Shown here one piece after another: positions 24,751-32,500 of a stretch of 64,000 bases of DNA (position 1 is its first letter; each line of letters begins with the position of its first letter). This DNA is from an uncultured Roseburia sp. Lineage in GTDB: Bacteria; Bacillota; Clostridia; Lachnospirales; Lachnospiraceae. The translations under genes and the position numbers were made by a program. The stretch spans positions 62,001 to 126,000 of the forward strand of contig CANSKO010000004.1 of the NCBI GenBank assembly GCA_947647505.1, given 5' to 3'. A model generated the notes under the pieces. The model worked only from the letters and a program-made list of their open reading frames with translations, ran no database searches and was not told the origin of the DNA.

Positions 24751-25464
24751 ATGAAAACGTCACCAAACGGAATTGACAGGATAAAGCAGCTGGAAGGGTG
24801 TCGCCTGAACGCCTACAGATGCGCAGCGGGCGTGCCGACGATTGGCTACGGGCATACCGCGGGCGTTAAGATGGGCCAGTCGATTACGCAGGAGCAGGCC
24901 GACGCTTTTTTGAGAGAGGATCTGGTAAAAAGTGAACGGGAGGTAGAAAAATATGACGGCGTCTATCATTGGAATCAGAATCAGTTTGACGCGCTGACGT
25001 CGTTTGCCTATAACATAGGCTCCATTGATTCGCTTACGGCATGCGGCAAAAGAAGCGTCGCTGAAATAGCCGAACAGATGCTTCGTTATAACCGGGCGAA
25101 TGGAAAGGAGCTGGATGGCTTGACGAAGCGGAGGATGGCGGAGCGGGAGCTGTTTATCATGCCGGCGCCGCAGAGCGTGCAGGCGGCATCGGCGGAACAG
25201 ACGCATGTACAGCTAAATTACAGGCCGGGAAAAACCTACAGGGTAGAGGCGGACGGTCTGCGGATTCGGACAAAGCGCGCATCGCAGAGCACGCTTGCGC
25301 TCCCTTCTGCGGCCGTTATCGGGCATATTGCGCGCGGCAGCAGGATCAAAAATCTTGCAACGGCCCGCGTCGGAGACGCCATCTGGATGTATGCCGGTCT
25401 GGATCAAAGCAATCGGGAGCAGTGGATTTGTGCAGATACCGGAAAAAAGGCGTATATCGTATAA
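24751..25464 (+). CDS. endolysin: GH24 lysozyme with C-terminal SH3-like domain
   Basis: Peptidoglycan hydrolase of 237 residues. The T4-lysozyme-type domain (about 1-140) shows LEGCRLNAYRC and GVPTIGYGHT, giving a Glu, Cys, Thr arrangement at the positions where T4 lysozyme has Glu, Asp, Thr. The C-terminal part (about 155-237) looks like a bacterial SH3 wall-binding domain (YRVEADGLRIRTKRASQSTL). There is no signal peptide, so export relies on the holin. ATG 24751 follows GGAGAGGG. It is the last gene of the tailocin. Confidence 0.9.
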   Translation: MKTSPNGIDRIKQLEGCRLNAYRCAAGVPTIGYGHTAGVKMGQSITQEQADAFLREDLVKSEREVEKYDGVYHWNQNQFDALTSFAYNIGSIDSLTACGKRSVAEIAEQMLRYNRANGKELDGLTKRRMAERELFIMPAPQSVQAASAEQTHVQLNYRPGKTYRVEADGLRIRTKRASQSTLALPSAAVIGHIARGSRIKNLATARVGDAIWMYAGLDQSNREQWICADTGKKAYIV

Positions 25465-25479
25465 AAAATAAAAAATTCG

Positions 25480-25508
25480 TTTACTGTCATGCTTTAATAT
25501 GTTAAAAT
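25480..25508 (+). promoter_or_regulatory. promoter for TrpR-like regulator gene
   Basis: TTTACT, a 17-base spacer and TAAAAT. No clear terminator separates it from the lysozyme gene. Confidence 0.6.
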
Positions 25509-25539
25509 AAAAAGGCAGACCACAGAAGGAGAACGACAT

Positions 25540-25836
25540 ATGAACAGGAAGATCAGAACGGACGCGGTAGATTATCTGTTTGACGCGATTTTAAGCCTGC
25601 GGGACAGAGAAGACTGCTACACATTTTTTGAAGATATCTGCACGGTAAACGAGCTGCTTTCGCTGTCGCAGCGGTTTGAAGTGGCGCATATGCTGCGTCA
25701 GAAAAAGACGTATCTGGATATTGCGGAGAAGACGGGCGCTTCCACGGCGACGATCAGCCGGGTCAACCGTTCCCTGAACTATGGGAATGAAGGATACGAC
25801 ATGGTATTTGAGCGCATGAAAAAGAAAGAACGGTAG
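25540..25836 (+). CDS. YerC/YecD-like TrpR-family DNA-binding protein
   Basis: Small regulator of 98 residues. The segment LSLSQRFEVAHMLRQKKTYL then DIAEKTGASTATISRVNRSL is a TrpR-like helix-turn-helix typical of the YerC family in Firmicutes. The target genes and ligand are unknown. An AGAAGGAGAA site precedes the ATG. This is host DNA just outside the tailocin and marks the right boundary of that insertion. Confidence 0.88.
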   Translation: MNRKIRTDAVDYLFDAILSLRDREDCYTFFEDICTVNELLSLSQRFEVAHMLRQKKTYLDIAEKTGASTATISRVNRSLNYGNEGYDMVFERMKKKER

Positions 25837-25871
25837 CGGAACGGTTTTGGATCCGCTACTGTTCTTTTTTT
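25827..25871. terminator. bidirectional terminator between convergent genes
   Basis: AGAACGGTAGCGGA pairs with TCCGCTACTGTTCT (one G-T pair) and is followed by T on the plus strand; A-rich sequence on the left gives a T-rich tail on the minus strand. Confidence 0.85.
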
Positions 25872-26476
25872 CTGCCTGCGCCTGGTTTTGGATCGGAAAG
25901 CTCGTCAATTGTCTGTTCGATAATCAGCTTTTTCATATAGACGTCGAAGCTGAGCATACAGATAAAGGCAAACTTGTGCAAAAGCTTTGCGTCCTCTTCG
26001 GGAACGTCTTCAAACGTCTTTAAGCTCGTCTTGTATTTACGCGCCAGCTCTTTTAAAATATGCTGCATTTCTTCGTGTTCCAGTCCAAAGACTTCATTGT
26101 AGATCTCCTGCATGCCGGGAGCCGCGTCGCTTCCAAAGTATTTATCAGTAATCGGATTTAAAATGCTTTGAATATCGCTGATGCTTAAAATGCTTTTAAA
26201 ATAATAAATGAACAGCAGCGAAAGGACGTGGTCTTTGGAGTATTTTTTCTTATTTGGGGGCGGCAGCAGGTTGTTCTTGGCATAGTTGTTGATCATCGTC
26301 TTTGTAAGAATCTTATCTTCCGCATGCCGTCTTGTGGAAGAAAGCTGGCTGTCCATAAACGTCGTCACCTGATCCATATATAAGTCAATGTTCGGCAGCG
26401 ATTCCGGCCGTACATAATCCATAGTCTGTAATTTTTCCAGAATGTTCTTTAAAAAATCATGAATATCTTCTGACAT
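25856..26476 (-). CDS. DUF1836 protein, predicted MerR-like regulator
   Basis: Protein of 206 residues of the DUF1836 family common in Firmicutes. The N-terminal half contains a MerR-like winged-helix pattern (LTKTMINNYAKNNLLPPPNK then KYSKDHVLSLLFIYYFKSIL), and the C-terminal half is helical. The family is presumed to bind DNA but no target is known. A GAGGTG site lies before the ATG. It converges on the YerC-like gene. Confidence 0.82.
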   Translation of the reverse strand: MSEDIHDFLKNILEKLQTMDYVRPESLPNIDLYMDQVTTFMDSQLSSTRRHAEDKILTKTMINNYAKNNLLPPPNKKKYSKDHVLSLLFIYYFKSILSISDIQSILNPITDKYFGSDAAPGMQEIYNEVFGLEHEEMQHILKELARKYKTSLKTFEDVPEEDAKLLHKFAFICMLSFDVYMKKLIIEQTIDELSDPKPGAGRKKEQ

Positions 26477-26563
26477 GTTATCACCTCATAATACATACGC
26501 AGTTTCGCGCGAAATGGAACGCCTTCGGCAGTATCCTATCGTTGTATGAACTGCTACAGGATA

Positions 26564-26590
26564 TTATATCATATTTGAAAAACCTTGCAA
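26564..26590 (-). promoter_or_regulatory. probable promoter of the DUF1836 gene
   Basis: On the minus strand TTGCAA is followed after 15 bases by TATAAT, or after 17 by the overlapping TAATAT. Confidence 0.45.
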
Positions 26591-26597
26591 GTCAGTA

Positions 26598-26656
26598 TTG
26601 ACAAATGCATGCGGCGTGGTATAATACATTTAAACATATGAATAATTGTTCATATG
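26598..26656 (+). promoter_or_regulatory. promoter and ArsR/CadC-type operator of the metal-efflux operon
   Basis: TTGACA, 16 bases, then TATAAT (26620-26625). Ten bases downstream is the dyad CATATGAA-TAATTG-TTCATATG at 26635-26656, with perfect 8-bp arms, the form and position expected for an ArsR/SmtB-family repressor. The matching regulator gene is third in the operon, implying autoregulation by metal. Confidence 0.75.
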
Positions 26657-26679
26657 AAAAAAGAAGGAGGATGACAACG

Positions 26680-26898
26680 ATGAAAAAAACATACAAAATC
26701 GAAGTGGACTGCGCCAACTGCGCAAATAAAATGGAGGAAGCCGCAAAGCGTACGCCAGGCGTAAAGGATGCGGTTGTCAGCTTTATGACGCTGAAAATGA
26801 CGGTGGAATTTGAAGAGGGCTGTAAAATGGAAGCCGTTATGCAGGACGTGCTAAGAAACTGTAAAAAAATAGAAGATGATTGCGAGATTTATATTTGA
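26680..26898 (+). CDS. stand-alone heavy-metal-associated (HMA) domain protein
   Basis: Metal-binding protein of 72 residues with a ferredoxin-like HMA fold: EVDCANCANKMEEAAKRTPG carries the metal-binding CxxC, followed by VKDAVVSFMTLKMTVEFEEG. ATG 26680 is 9 bases after GGAGG; the in-frame ATG at 26671 touches that site. It seems to be the detached N-terminal metal-binding domain of the ATPase encoded 13 bases downstream, which lacks one. It probably passes Zn(II), Cd(II) or Pb(II) to that pump. Confidence 0.88.
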   Translation: MKKTYKIEVDCANCANKMEEAAKRTPGVKDAVVSFMTLKMTVEFEEGCKMEAVMQDVLRNCKKIEDDCEIYI

Positions 26899-26911
26899 CG
26901 GGGGGAGCGGT

Positions 26912-28780
26912 ATGAATAAGAAGCAGAAAAAAGCATTGTTTCGCATTCTGGCATCCGGCGCGCTGTTTCTTTTGGTTTCTTTGCTGCCGGTTGACGGAGC
27001 GCTCCGGTTTGGCCTCTTTATGATTCCGTATCTGATCATTGGATCTGATATTTTGAAAAAGGCGGGAAAGGGCATATGCAACCGGCAGGTCTTTGACGAG
27101 AATTTCCTGATGGCCGTTGCGACGGTTGGGGCGATTGCGCTCGGGGAATATGCAGAGGGCGTGGCCGTGATGCTGTTTTACCAGATCGGGGAGTGGTTTC
27201 AAAGCTATGCGGTCGGCAAGAGCAGGCGCAATATCAGCGCCCTGATGGACATTCGCCCGGACTGCGCTGACGTAGAGCGGGATGGCGGCATCGTGCGCGT
27301 CGATCCGGAGGAGGTGGAAGTCGGAAGCGTGATCGTAGTGCGCCCCGGCGGGAAAATTCCGATTGACGGCGTCGTCATAGAGGGCCGTTCGACGGTCGAC
27401 GCCAGCGCGCTGACCGGAGAAAGTCTGCCGCAGGAAGTGGAGGTCGGAAGTGCAGTTATCAGCGGCTGCATCAATCGGAGCGGAGCGCTTCGGATTCAGA
27501 CGACGAAAGAATTTGGCGCATCCACCGTATCGAAGATTTTGGAGCTTGTGGAGCATGCAAGCTCCAAAAAGGCAAAGTCGGAAAATTTTATTTCGCGATT
27601 CGCCAGATATTATACGCCGGCCGTCTGCTATGGCGCGCTTGCGCTTGCCGTTTTGCCGCCGCTTGCGCGCATGGTCTTTTTCAATGCCGACCCGCAGTGG
27701 CAGCAATGGCTGTACCGTGCGCTGACGTTTCTTGTAATCAGCTGTCCGTGTGCGCTTGTGATCAGCATTCCGCTCAGTTTTTTTGCCGGAATTGGCGGAG
27801 CGGGCAAAGCGGGCATTCTGGTGAAAGGCTCGAATTATCTGGAAATGCTTGCGGCGGCAAAATACGTCGTGTTTGATAAAACCGGGACGCTGACGCAGGG
27901 GGTTTTTGAAGTAAACGGCATACATCACAGTAAGATGGAAGAAGAAAAGCTGCTGGAATACGCTGCGCTTGCGGAGAGCTATTCCACGCATCCGATCAGC
28001 AAAAGCCTGCTGAAGGCATATGGAATGGAACCCGATCTGAAAAGGGTTTCGGATGTTAGAGAGATTGGCGGAAACGGCGTGACGGCAAGCGTCGATGGCA
28101 GGGCGGTTGCCGCCGGCAACGGAAAGCTGATGGAGCGTCTTGGGATTTCGTATCAGGAATGCACGCAGGCGGGAACGGTTGTGCATGTGGCGATTGACGG
28201 AAGCTACGCAGGGCATATTTTAATCTCCGACCGCATTAAGCCGCATGCGAAGGAAGCCATTCTGGAGCTGAAAAAATGCGGCGTAAAAGAGATTGTCATG
28301 CTGACGGGAGACGCTTTTGCGGCGGCGGCGCAGACGGCTGAGGCGCTTGGCATAGAAACGTTTTACAGCGGCTTGCTTCCGGCGGATAAAGTGGAAAAAG
28401 TAGAAGAGCTGCTGAGCCGGAAAAAAGAAAAAGAAAAGCTTGCGTTTGCAGGAGACGGGATCAACGACGCGCCTGTGCTTGCGCGGGCGGATCTTGGGAT
28501 TGCAATGGGCGCGCTTGGAAGCGACGCGGCCATCGAGGCGGCCGACGTCGTTTTGATGGACGATGATCCGGCAAAGATTGCAAAGGCAGTCCGCATCTCC
28601 CGTAAATGCATGCGTATCGTCTATGAAAATATTTATTTCGCTATTGGCGTCAAGCTGCTGTGCCTTGCGCTTGGCGCGCTGGGAATTGCGAATATGTGGC
28701 TTGCCATTTTTGCCGATGTGGGCGTTATGGCGCTTGCAGTGCTGAATGCAATACGGGCGTTGTTTGTAAAACGCAGTTAG
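26912..28780 (+). CDS. P1B-type heavy-metal-translocating ATPase (Zn/Cd/Pb efflux type)
   Basis: Membrane pump of 622 residues. It has membrane helices at the N-terminus, the actuator motif TGES, the metal-site motif SCPCALV, the phosphorylation motif DKTGTLTQG, the STHPISK nucleotide-binding His-Pro and the hinge GDGINDAP. The CPC, a Lys in the penultimate helix region (VKLLCLALG) and Asp in FADVGVMAL point to the P1B-2 class exporting Zn(II), Cd(II) or Pb(II), not copper. There is no fused HMA domain. The CadC-like regulator gene follows after 9 bases. Confidence 0.92.
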   Translation: MNKKQKKALFRILASGALFLLVSLLPVDGALRFGLFMIPYLIIGSDILKKAGKGICNRQVFDENFLMAVATVGAIALGEYAEGVAVMLFYQIGEWFQSYAVGKSRRNISALMDIRPDCADVERDGGIVRVDPEEVEVGSVIVVRPGGKIPIDGVVIEGRSTVDASALTGESLPQEVEVGSAVISGCINRSGALRIQTTKEFGASTVSKILELVEHASSKKAKSENFISRFARYYTPAVCYGALALAVLPPLARMVFFNADPQWQQWLYRALTFLVISCPCALVISIPLSFFAGIGGAGKAGILVKGSNYLEMLAAAKYVVFDKTGTLTQGVFEVNGIHHSKMEEEKLLEYAALAESYSTHPISKSLLKAYGMEPDLKRVSDVREIGGNGVTASVDGRAVAAGNGKLMERLGISYQECTQAGTVVHVAIDGSYAGHILISDRIKPHAKEAILELKKCGVKEIVMLTGDAFAAAAQTAEALGIETFYSGLLPADKVEKVEELLSRKKEKEKLAFAGDGINDAPVLARADLGIAMGALGSDAAIEAADVVLMDDDPAKIAKAVRISRKCMRIVYENIYFAIGVKLLCLALGALGIANMWLAIFADVGVMALAVLNAIRALFVKRS

Positions 28781-28789
28781 GAGGAAGGC

Positions 28790-29182
28790 ATGGAAAAAAA
28801 GGAAGCGATGTGCTGCGAGCATACGCAGGTGCACGAAGAGCTTTTGCAGATTATCCGGCAGACGATGCCGGAAGAGACGGAATTATATGATCTGGCAGAA
28901 TTGTTTAAAGTGTTTGGAGATTCCACCCGGATTCGGATTTTATTTGTGCTGTTTGAAGCGGAGGTCTGCGTCTGCGATCTGGCTGCCGCGCTGCATATGA
29001 CGCAGTCGGCGATCTCGCATCAGCTGCGGATTTTAAAGCAGAATAAACTGGTCAGAAGCAGAAGGGAAGGAAAATCCATCTTCTATTCACTGGCCGACGC
29101 GCATGTGCGTACGATGATTGCGCAAGGGCGCGAGCATATTGAAGAAGACAGAAAGCAGATAACAGGCAATCCTGCATCTTAA
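28790..29182 (+). CDS. ArsR/SmtB-family metal-responsive repressor (CadC-like)
   Basis: Regulator of 130 residues with the winged helix LFKVFGDSTRIRILFVLFEA and MTQSAISHQLRILKQNKLVR. EVCVCDL carries the two cysteines of the alpha-3 metal site, and an N-terminal MCCEH could complete a CadC-like alpha-3N thiolate site for Cd, Pb or Zn. It presumably represses its own operon through the dyad at 26635-26656 and releases it on metal binding. The superoxide dismutase gene begins 31 bases later without a terminator. Confidence 0.9.
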   Translation: MEKKEAMCCEHTQVHEELLQIIRQTMPEETELYDLAELFKVFGDSTRIRILFVLFEAEVCVCDLAAALHMTQSAISHQLRILKQNKLVRSRREGKSIFYSLADAHVRTMIAQGREHIEEDRKQITGNPAS

Positions 29183-29212
29183 CTGCATAGAATAAAAGAA
29201 AAAGAGGTTTTT

Positions 29213-29728
29213 ATGTTTCAGGTGACGCCAAGGTATCATTTTATGAAGCTGTTTTTTGATAACCGTCCGCGTGCATATGCAGAATTAAAGGGAGGCGCGG
29301 ATTACCCCAATCTGCGTGGGTGCGTTTATTTTTATGAATCGTCAGACGGAGGAATTCTTGTGGAGGCGGAGGTGTTTGGGCTTCCGGATGCAGTCGGAAT
29401 GGATGCGCCCGCTTTTTATGGATTTCATATACATGAGAATGGCGATTGCTCCGGGGATTTTTCCAAAGCGGGAACGCATTACAATCCCATGCGCCGGGCG
29501 CATCCGCATCATGCCGGAGATCTGCCGCCCCTTTTGTCAGTGGACGGATACGCATGGCTTGCTTTTTATAAAGACGATCTGACGCTGCATGATATTGTGG
29601 GGAAATCTGTGATCCTGCACAGAAATTCGGATGATTTTATGACGCAGCCGTCCGGCGGAGCGGGGGAGATGATTGCATGCGGCGTGATTGAGCTGTCGGA
29701 TGACAGGAAGTTTTCTTCTGGTTTATAA
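29213..29728 (+). CDS. Cu/Zn superoxide dismutase family protein, cytosolic form
   Basis: Protein of 171 residues of the Cu/Zn SOD fold. Metal ligands are visible in GFHIHENGDC (two His), GTHYNP (bridging His), AHPHHAGDL (two His and the Asp) and ILHRNSDD (His). The cysteines in ENGDC and MIACGVI match the disulphide pair. The usual active-site Arg just before the LACG-like stretch is Met here. No signal peptide is present, unlike most bacterial homologues. It lies 31 bases behind the metal-efflux operon and may be cotranscribed with it. Confidence 0.85.
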   Translation: MFQVTPRYHFMKLFFDNRPRAYAELKGGADYPNLRGCVYFYESSDGGILVEAEVFGLPDAVGMDAPAFYGFHIHENGDCSGDFSKAGTHYNPMRRAHPHHAGDLPPLLSVDGYAWLAFYKDDLTLHDIVGKSVILHRNSDDFMTQPSGGAGEMIACGVIELSDDRKFSSGL

Positions 29729-29754
29729 AAAATTAATAAAAATTTTAGAAAGTC

Positions 29755-29783
29755 TTGCAAATTTAGTCGAAATCTGATAGAAT
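29755..29783 (+). promoter_or_regulatory. promoter for first DUF4190 gene
   Basis: TTGCAA, a 17-base spacer and TAGAAT, followed by a leader of about 100 bases that can fold. Confidence 0.6.
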
Positions 29784-29799
29784 ATATTCACCTTTATTT

Positions 29800-29854
29800 G
29801 TAAGCGGTAAGCCGGAAGGCAGTCTTTCTGCGGGAAGAGCAGGCTTGCCGTTAC
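29800..29854 (+). other. structured 5' leader
   Basis: GTAAGCGGTAAGCC pairs with GGCTTGCCGTTAC (one bulge, one G-U) around an inner GCAG/CTGC stem. It does not match any riboswitch class I recognise and has no T-run. Confidence 0.4.
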
Positions 29855-29890
29855 AGGAATCTGATTTAGAAAAGACGGAGGAAGAGAAGC

Positions 29891-30214
29891 ATGGAAGGAA
29901 TGGATAATCAATATCCGATGAACGGACAGGTGGGCGGCGATGGCGGCAAAGGAATGGCAATCGCAAGTATGATACTTGGCATTGTTTCGATTGTGCTGTG
30001 CTGTATCTGGTACATAAGCGTGACTTCTGCGATTGTTGGCATCGTGCTTGGCATATTGCATAATAAGAAAAATGGAAGATGCGGCATGTCAACGGCTGGA
30101 ATCGTATGCAGTATTATCGGTATAGTGATTACGGTAGCTCTTATCATTTTTGTAACAGTGCTTGGGGTTGCGGCGCTGAGCGGACTGGAAGCTCTGGAAG
30201 GATACGCAATGTAG
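29891..30214 (+). CDS. DUF4190 membrane protein
   Basis: Protein of 107 residues with a Gly-rich N-terminus (GQVGGDGGKGMAIASMILGI) and two transmembrane segments separated by a short basic loop (LHNKKNGRCGMSTAGI), the layout of DUF4190 proteins. Function is unknown. A GGAGGAAGAG site precedes the ATG. A second protein with the same domain is encoded 168 bases downstream, suggesting local duplication. Confidence 0.75.
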   Translation: MEGMDNQYPMNGQVGGDGGKGMAIASMILGIVSIVLCCIWYISVTSAIVGIVLGILHNKKNGRCGMSTAGIVCSIIGIVITVALIIFVTVLGVAALSGLEALEGYAM

Positions 30215-30269
30215 CGGACCGTCAGACGAGAAGTTTGGAAATAATATGGAAAGAGCGCGAATATTGCAG

Positions 30270-30297
30270 GAAGCGGAACCGGAAGGTTCCGCTTCTC
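30270..30297 (+). terminator. hairpin terminator, weak T-tract
   Basis: GAAGCGGAACC pairs perfectly with GGTTCCGCTTC over a GGAA loop; the following TCTTG is a poor T-tract. Confidence 0.55.
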
Positions 30298-30381
30298 TTG
30301 CATTCCGGAATGAAATTGTGCTAAGATGAGTGCAGCAGACACAGGATGCGGGGCAGTTATGCAGAATGGAGTGAATCAATT

Positions 30382-31011
30382 ATGAAGGAAGAAAGTTTTT
30401 ATCCGAACGAACAGGATGAAAAGCAGCAGGAGCAGGGGTCTGGCGTTTCGCTGGAAAAGCCGCGGCAGAGCATTTATAAAGAAGGCGTTCCGCAGCGGCA
30501 GGGAGAATACTGTCAGAGCGGAAGCGTGCAGGAGGAAGCGCGCCGGTCGTATGCATATGACGCTTCAACGCAGGGGAATCCGTACGGCAGCGACGTCGAA
30601 TCAATGCGTCAGGAGGGCAGGCGGGAAGAGAGCCAGGGATTTGGCATTGCTTCCATGACGCTTGGCATCCTGTCGCTGCTGCTGTTTTGCACCTGCGTAA
30701 ACGTTGTTCTGGCGATTGTGGCGATCGTATTTGGCATTGTTCAGCTTGGGAGGACAGAAAACCGGAAGGCAATGGCGGTGACGGGCATCGTTACATCCGT
30801 TTTGTCTCTGATTTTGCTGGTAATTTTTATAATCGCGTTTATGGGCTCCGCGGACTTTCAGCAGGGCTTTCGGGAGGTACAGGAGAACTTCAACTATAAT
30901 TATGACGACTACGATCAATATGACTATGATTACGATGATGCGGACGATTTTTATGAGGACGGAGGCGATGGATTCGATATCGATTTTCCGGATGAGGATT
31001 TTACCTTTTAA
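30382..31011 (+). CDS. DUF4190-like membrane protein with acidic tail
   Basis: Protein of 209 residues. Residues 1-95 are a hydrophilic Gln/Glu/Arg-rich region, then SQGFGIASMTLGILSLLLFC opens a two-helix DUF4190-like domain, and the last 45 residues are almost all Asp, Tyr and Glu. The acidic tail could bind cations or act outside the membrane; no function is known. ATG 30382 is 8 bases after GGAGTG; an earlier in-frame ATG at 30346 has a weaker site. Confidence 0.7.
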   Translation: MKEESFYPNEQDEKQQEQGSGVSLEKPRQSIYKEGVPQRQGEYCQSGSVQEEARRSYAYDASTQGNPYGSDVESMRQEGRREESQGFGIASMTLGILSLLLFCTCVNVVLAIVAIVFGIVQLGRTENRKAMAVTGIVTSVLSLILLVIFIIAFMGSADFQQGFREVQENFNYNYDDYDQYDYDYDDADDFYEDGGDGFDIDFPDEDFTF

Positions 31012-31036
31012 GCGATGCGCCGGAGCCGGGCTGCTG

Positions 31037-31065
31037 TTGCGCATTTTCTGAAAATTTGTTAAAAT
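31037..31065 (+). promoter_or_regulatory. promoter for thyA-folA operon
   Basis: TTGCGC, a 17-base spacer and TAAAAT, 66 bases before the thyA start. Confidence 0.55.
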
Positions 31066-31131
31066 CATACTTTGCAGCAGTGGAACGGCAGGTTACAGGC
31101 TTTTGGACAGAAGCGGGAAAAGGAGGCGCCA

Positions 31132-31980
31132 ATGAGTTACGCGGATCAGGCATTTGTGGCGATGTGCAAAGACATTTTGGAAAACGGGGTCAGTACGGAA
31201 GGCGAAAAGGTGCGTCCGAAATGGGAGGATGGCGCAAGCGCCTATACGATTCGGAAGTTTGCAGTCGTAAATCGTTACGATTTATCGAAAGAATTTCCGG
31301 CTCTGACGCTGCGGCGGACGGCGATCAAAAGCTGTACGGATGAGCTGCTTTGGATCTGGCAGAAAAAATCAAATAATGTGAAGGATTTAAACAGCCATAT
31401 CTGGGATGCATGGGCAGACGATACAGGGTCGATCGGAAAGGCTTACGGCTACCAGATGGGCGTGAAGCATACGTATAAAGAAGGCTGTATGGATCAGGTG
31501 GACCGCGTGATTTATGACCTGAAGCATCAGCCGTTTTGCCGCAGGATTATAACCAATCTGTATGTACATGCGGATTTGCATGAAATGAACCTGTATCCCT
31601 GCGCGTACAGCATGACGTTTGGCGTGACGCAGGATAAAGCGGATGGAGGGCTGATTTTAAACGGCATTCTAAACCAGCGGTCGCAGGACGTTTTAACGGC
31701 CAACAACTGGAATGTCTGCCAGTATGCGGTTCTTCTGCATATGCTGGCGCAGGTGTGCGGCATGCGGGTCGGAGAATTTGTGCACGTCATTGCGGACGCG
31801 CATATCTATGACAGACACATTCCGCTTGTGGAGGAGCTGATTACAAGGGAGCAGCATCCGGCGCCAAAGTTCTGGCTGAATCCTGAGGTCAGAGACTTTT
31901 ATCAGTTTACGCCGGACGACGTTCGTCTGGACGATTACAGGGTCGGACCACAGATCAAAAATATTCCGGTAGCGGTTTAG
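31132..31980 (+). CDS. thyA: thymidylate synthase (ThyA)
   Basis: Makes dTMP from dUMP with methylene-tetrahydrofolate. The 282 residues include the catalytic cysteine in NLYPCAYSMTFGV, the phosphate-binding arginines in KHQPFCRRIITNL, NQRSQD and ADAHIYDRHI. The residue after the catalytic Cys is Ala in place of the common His, a change resembling the Bacillus/phi3T branch of ThyA, which has Val there. ATG 31132 follows AGGAGG. folA starts 9 bases after the stop, pairing production and recycling of folate. Confidence 0.93.
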   Translation: MSYADQAFVAMCKDILENGVSTEGEKVRPKWEDGASAYTIRKFAVVNRYDLSKEFPALTLRRTAIKSCTDELLWIWQKKSNNVKDLNSHIWDAWADDTGSIGKAYGYQMGVKHTYKEGCMDQVDRVIYDLKHQPFCRRIITNLYVHADLHEMNLYPCAYSMTFGVTQDKADGGLILNGILNQRSQDVLTANNWNVCQYAVLLHMLAQVCGMRVGEFVHVIADAHIYDRHIPLVEELITREQHPAPKFWLNPEVRDFYQFTPDDVRLDDYRVGPQIKNIPVAV

Positions 31981-31989
31981 GAGGGCTTT

Positions 31990-32478
31990 ATGCAGTTGAT
32001 AGCGGCAGTGGATCAAAACTGGGCGATTGGAAAAAAGAATAAGCTGTTAGTCAGCATTCCGGCGGATATGAAGTTTTTTCGTGAAACGACGACGGGAAAA
32101 GTCGTCGTCATGGGCAGGAAGACGCTTGAGAGCTTTCCAAACGGCCTTCCGCTGAAAAACAGGACGAATATTGTATTGTCGAAACAGCCCTCGTTTGCAG
32201 TAAAAGGAGCCATCGTCGTGCATTCCGCAGCGCAGCTGAAAGAAGCGCTTGCACAATATGACAGCGACGACGTCTTTGTAATCGGGGGAGAGAGCGTGTA
32301 TCGGATGCTCCTTCCGGAATGCGATACGGCGCATATTACGAAAATTGATTATGCATATGAAGCGGACGCTTATTTTCCCAATCTGGACATGGACCCGGAG
32401 TGGGAGATTGCGGCGGACAGTGAAGAGCAGACATATTTTGATCTGGAATACCGCTTTTTGAAATACAGACGGAAATGA
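31990..32478 (+). CDS. folA: dihydrofolate reductase
   Basis: Reduces dihydrofolate made by thymidylate synthase back to tetrahydrofolate using NADPH. The 162 residues start with IAAVDQNWAIGKKNKLLVSI and contain the VVVMGRKTLESFP and FVIGGESVYRMLLP motifs. The substrate-binding acidic residue is the Asp of IPADMKFF. The gene starts 9 bases after thyA and ends 22 bases before the acetolactate synthase gene. Confidence 0.96.
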   Translation: MQLIAAVDQNWAIGKKNKLLVSIPADMKFFRETTTGKVVVMGRKTLESFPNGLPLKNRTNIVLSKQPSFAVKGAIVVHSAAQLKEALAQYDSDDVFVIGGESVYRMLLPECDTAHITKIDYAYEADAYFPNLDMDPEWEIAADSEEQTYFDLEYRFLKYRRK

Positions 32479-32500
32479 CACGGAAAGGCGGAACGCGTAA

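Larger units (their letters stand above)
10511..25464 (+). mobile_element. R-type tailocin locus (headless contractile phage tail, PBSX/diffocin-like)
   Basis: A domesticated prophage module. Gene order is repressor and small peptidase-like protein (minus strand), then on the plus strand an ArpU-like activator, tail terminator, sheath, tube, two-frame tail-assembly chaperone, tape measure, LysM-type baseplate protein, hub, DUF2577, gp25-like, baseplate J, DUF2313, fibre, two membrane proteins and lysozyme. I find no integrase, terminase, portal, protease, capsid or connector gene, and no attachment repeats. The tail genes are all intact. Contractile tails of this kind act as bacteriocins in other Clostridia and Bacillus. 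The target range here is unknown. Confidence 0.88.

Noticed and set aside
9300-25540. Phage attachment sites or an integrase flanking the tailocin
   Set aside because: No direct repeat or recombinase gene was found at either edge by eye; the locus looks fixed in the chromosome.
26635-26656. The CATATGAA dyad as a terminator
   Set aside because: It is AT-rich, lies just downstream of a strong promoter and has no T-run; the operator reading is better.
26837-28216. Long open frame (459 codons) on the minus strand
   Set aside because: It is the antisense shadow of the metal ATPase gene; composition is Arg/His-rich with no domain pattern and no ribosome-binding site.
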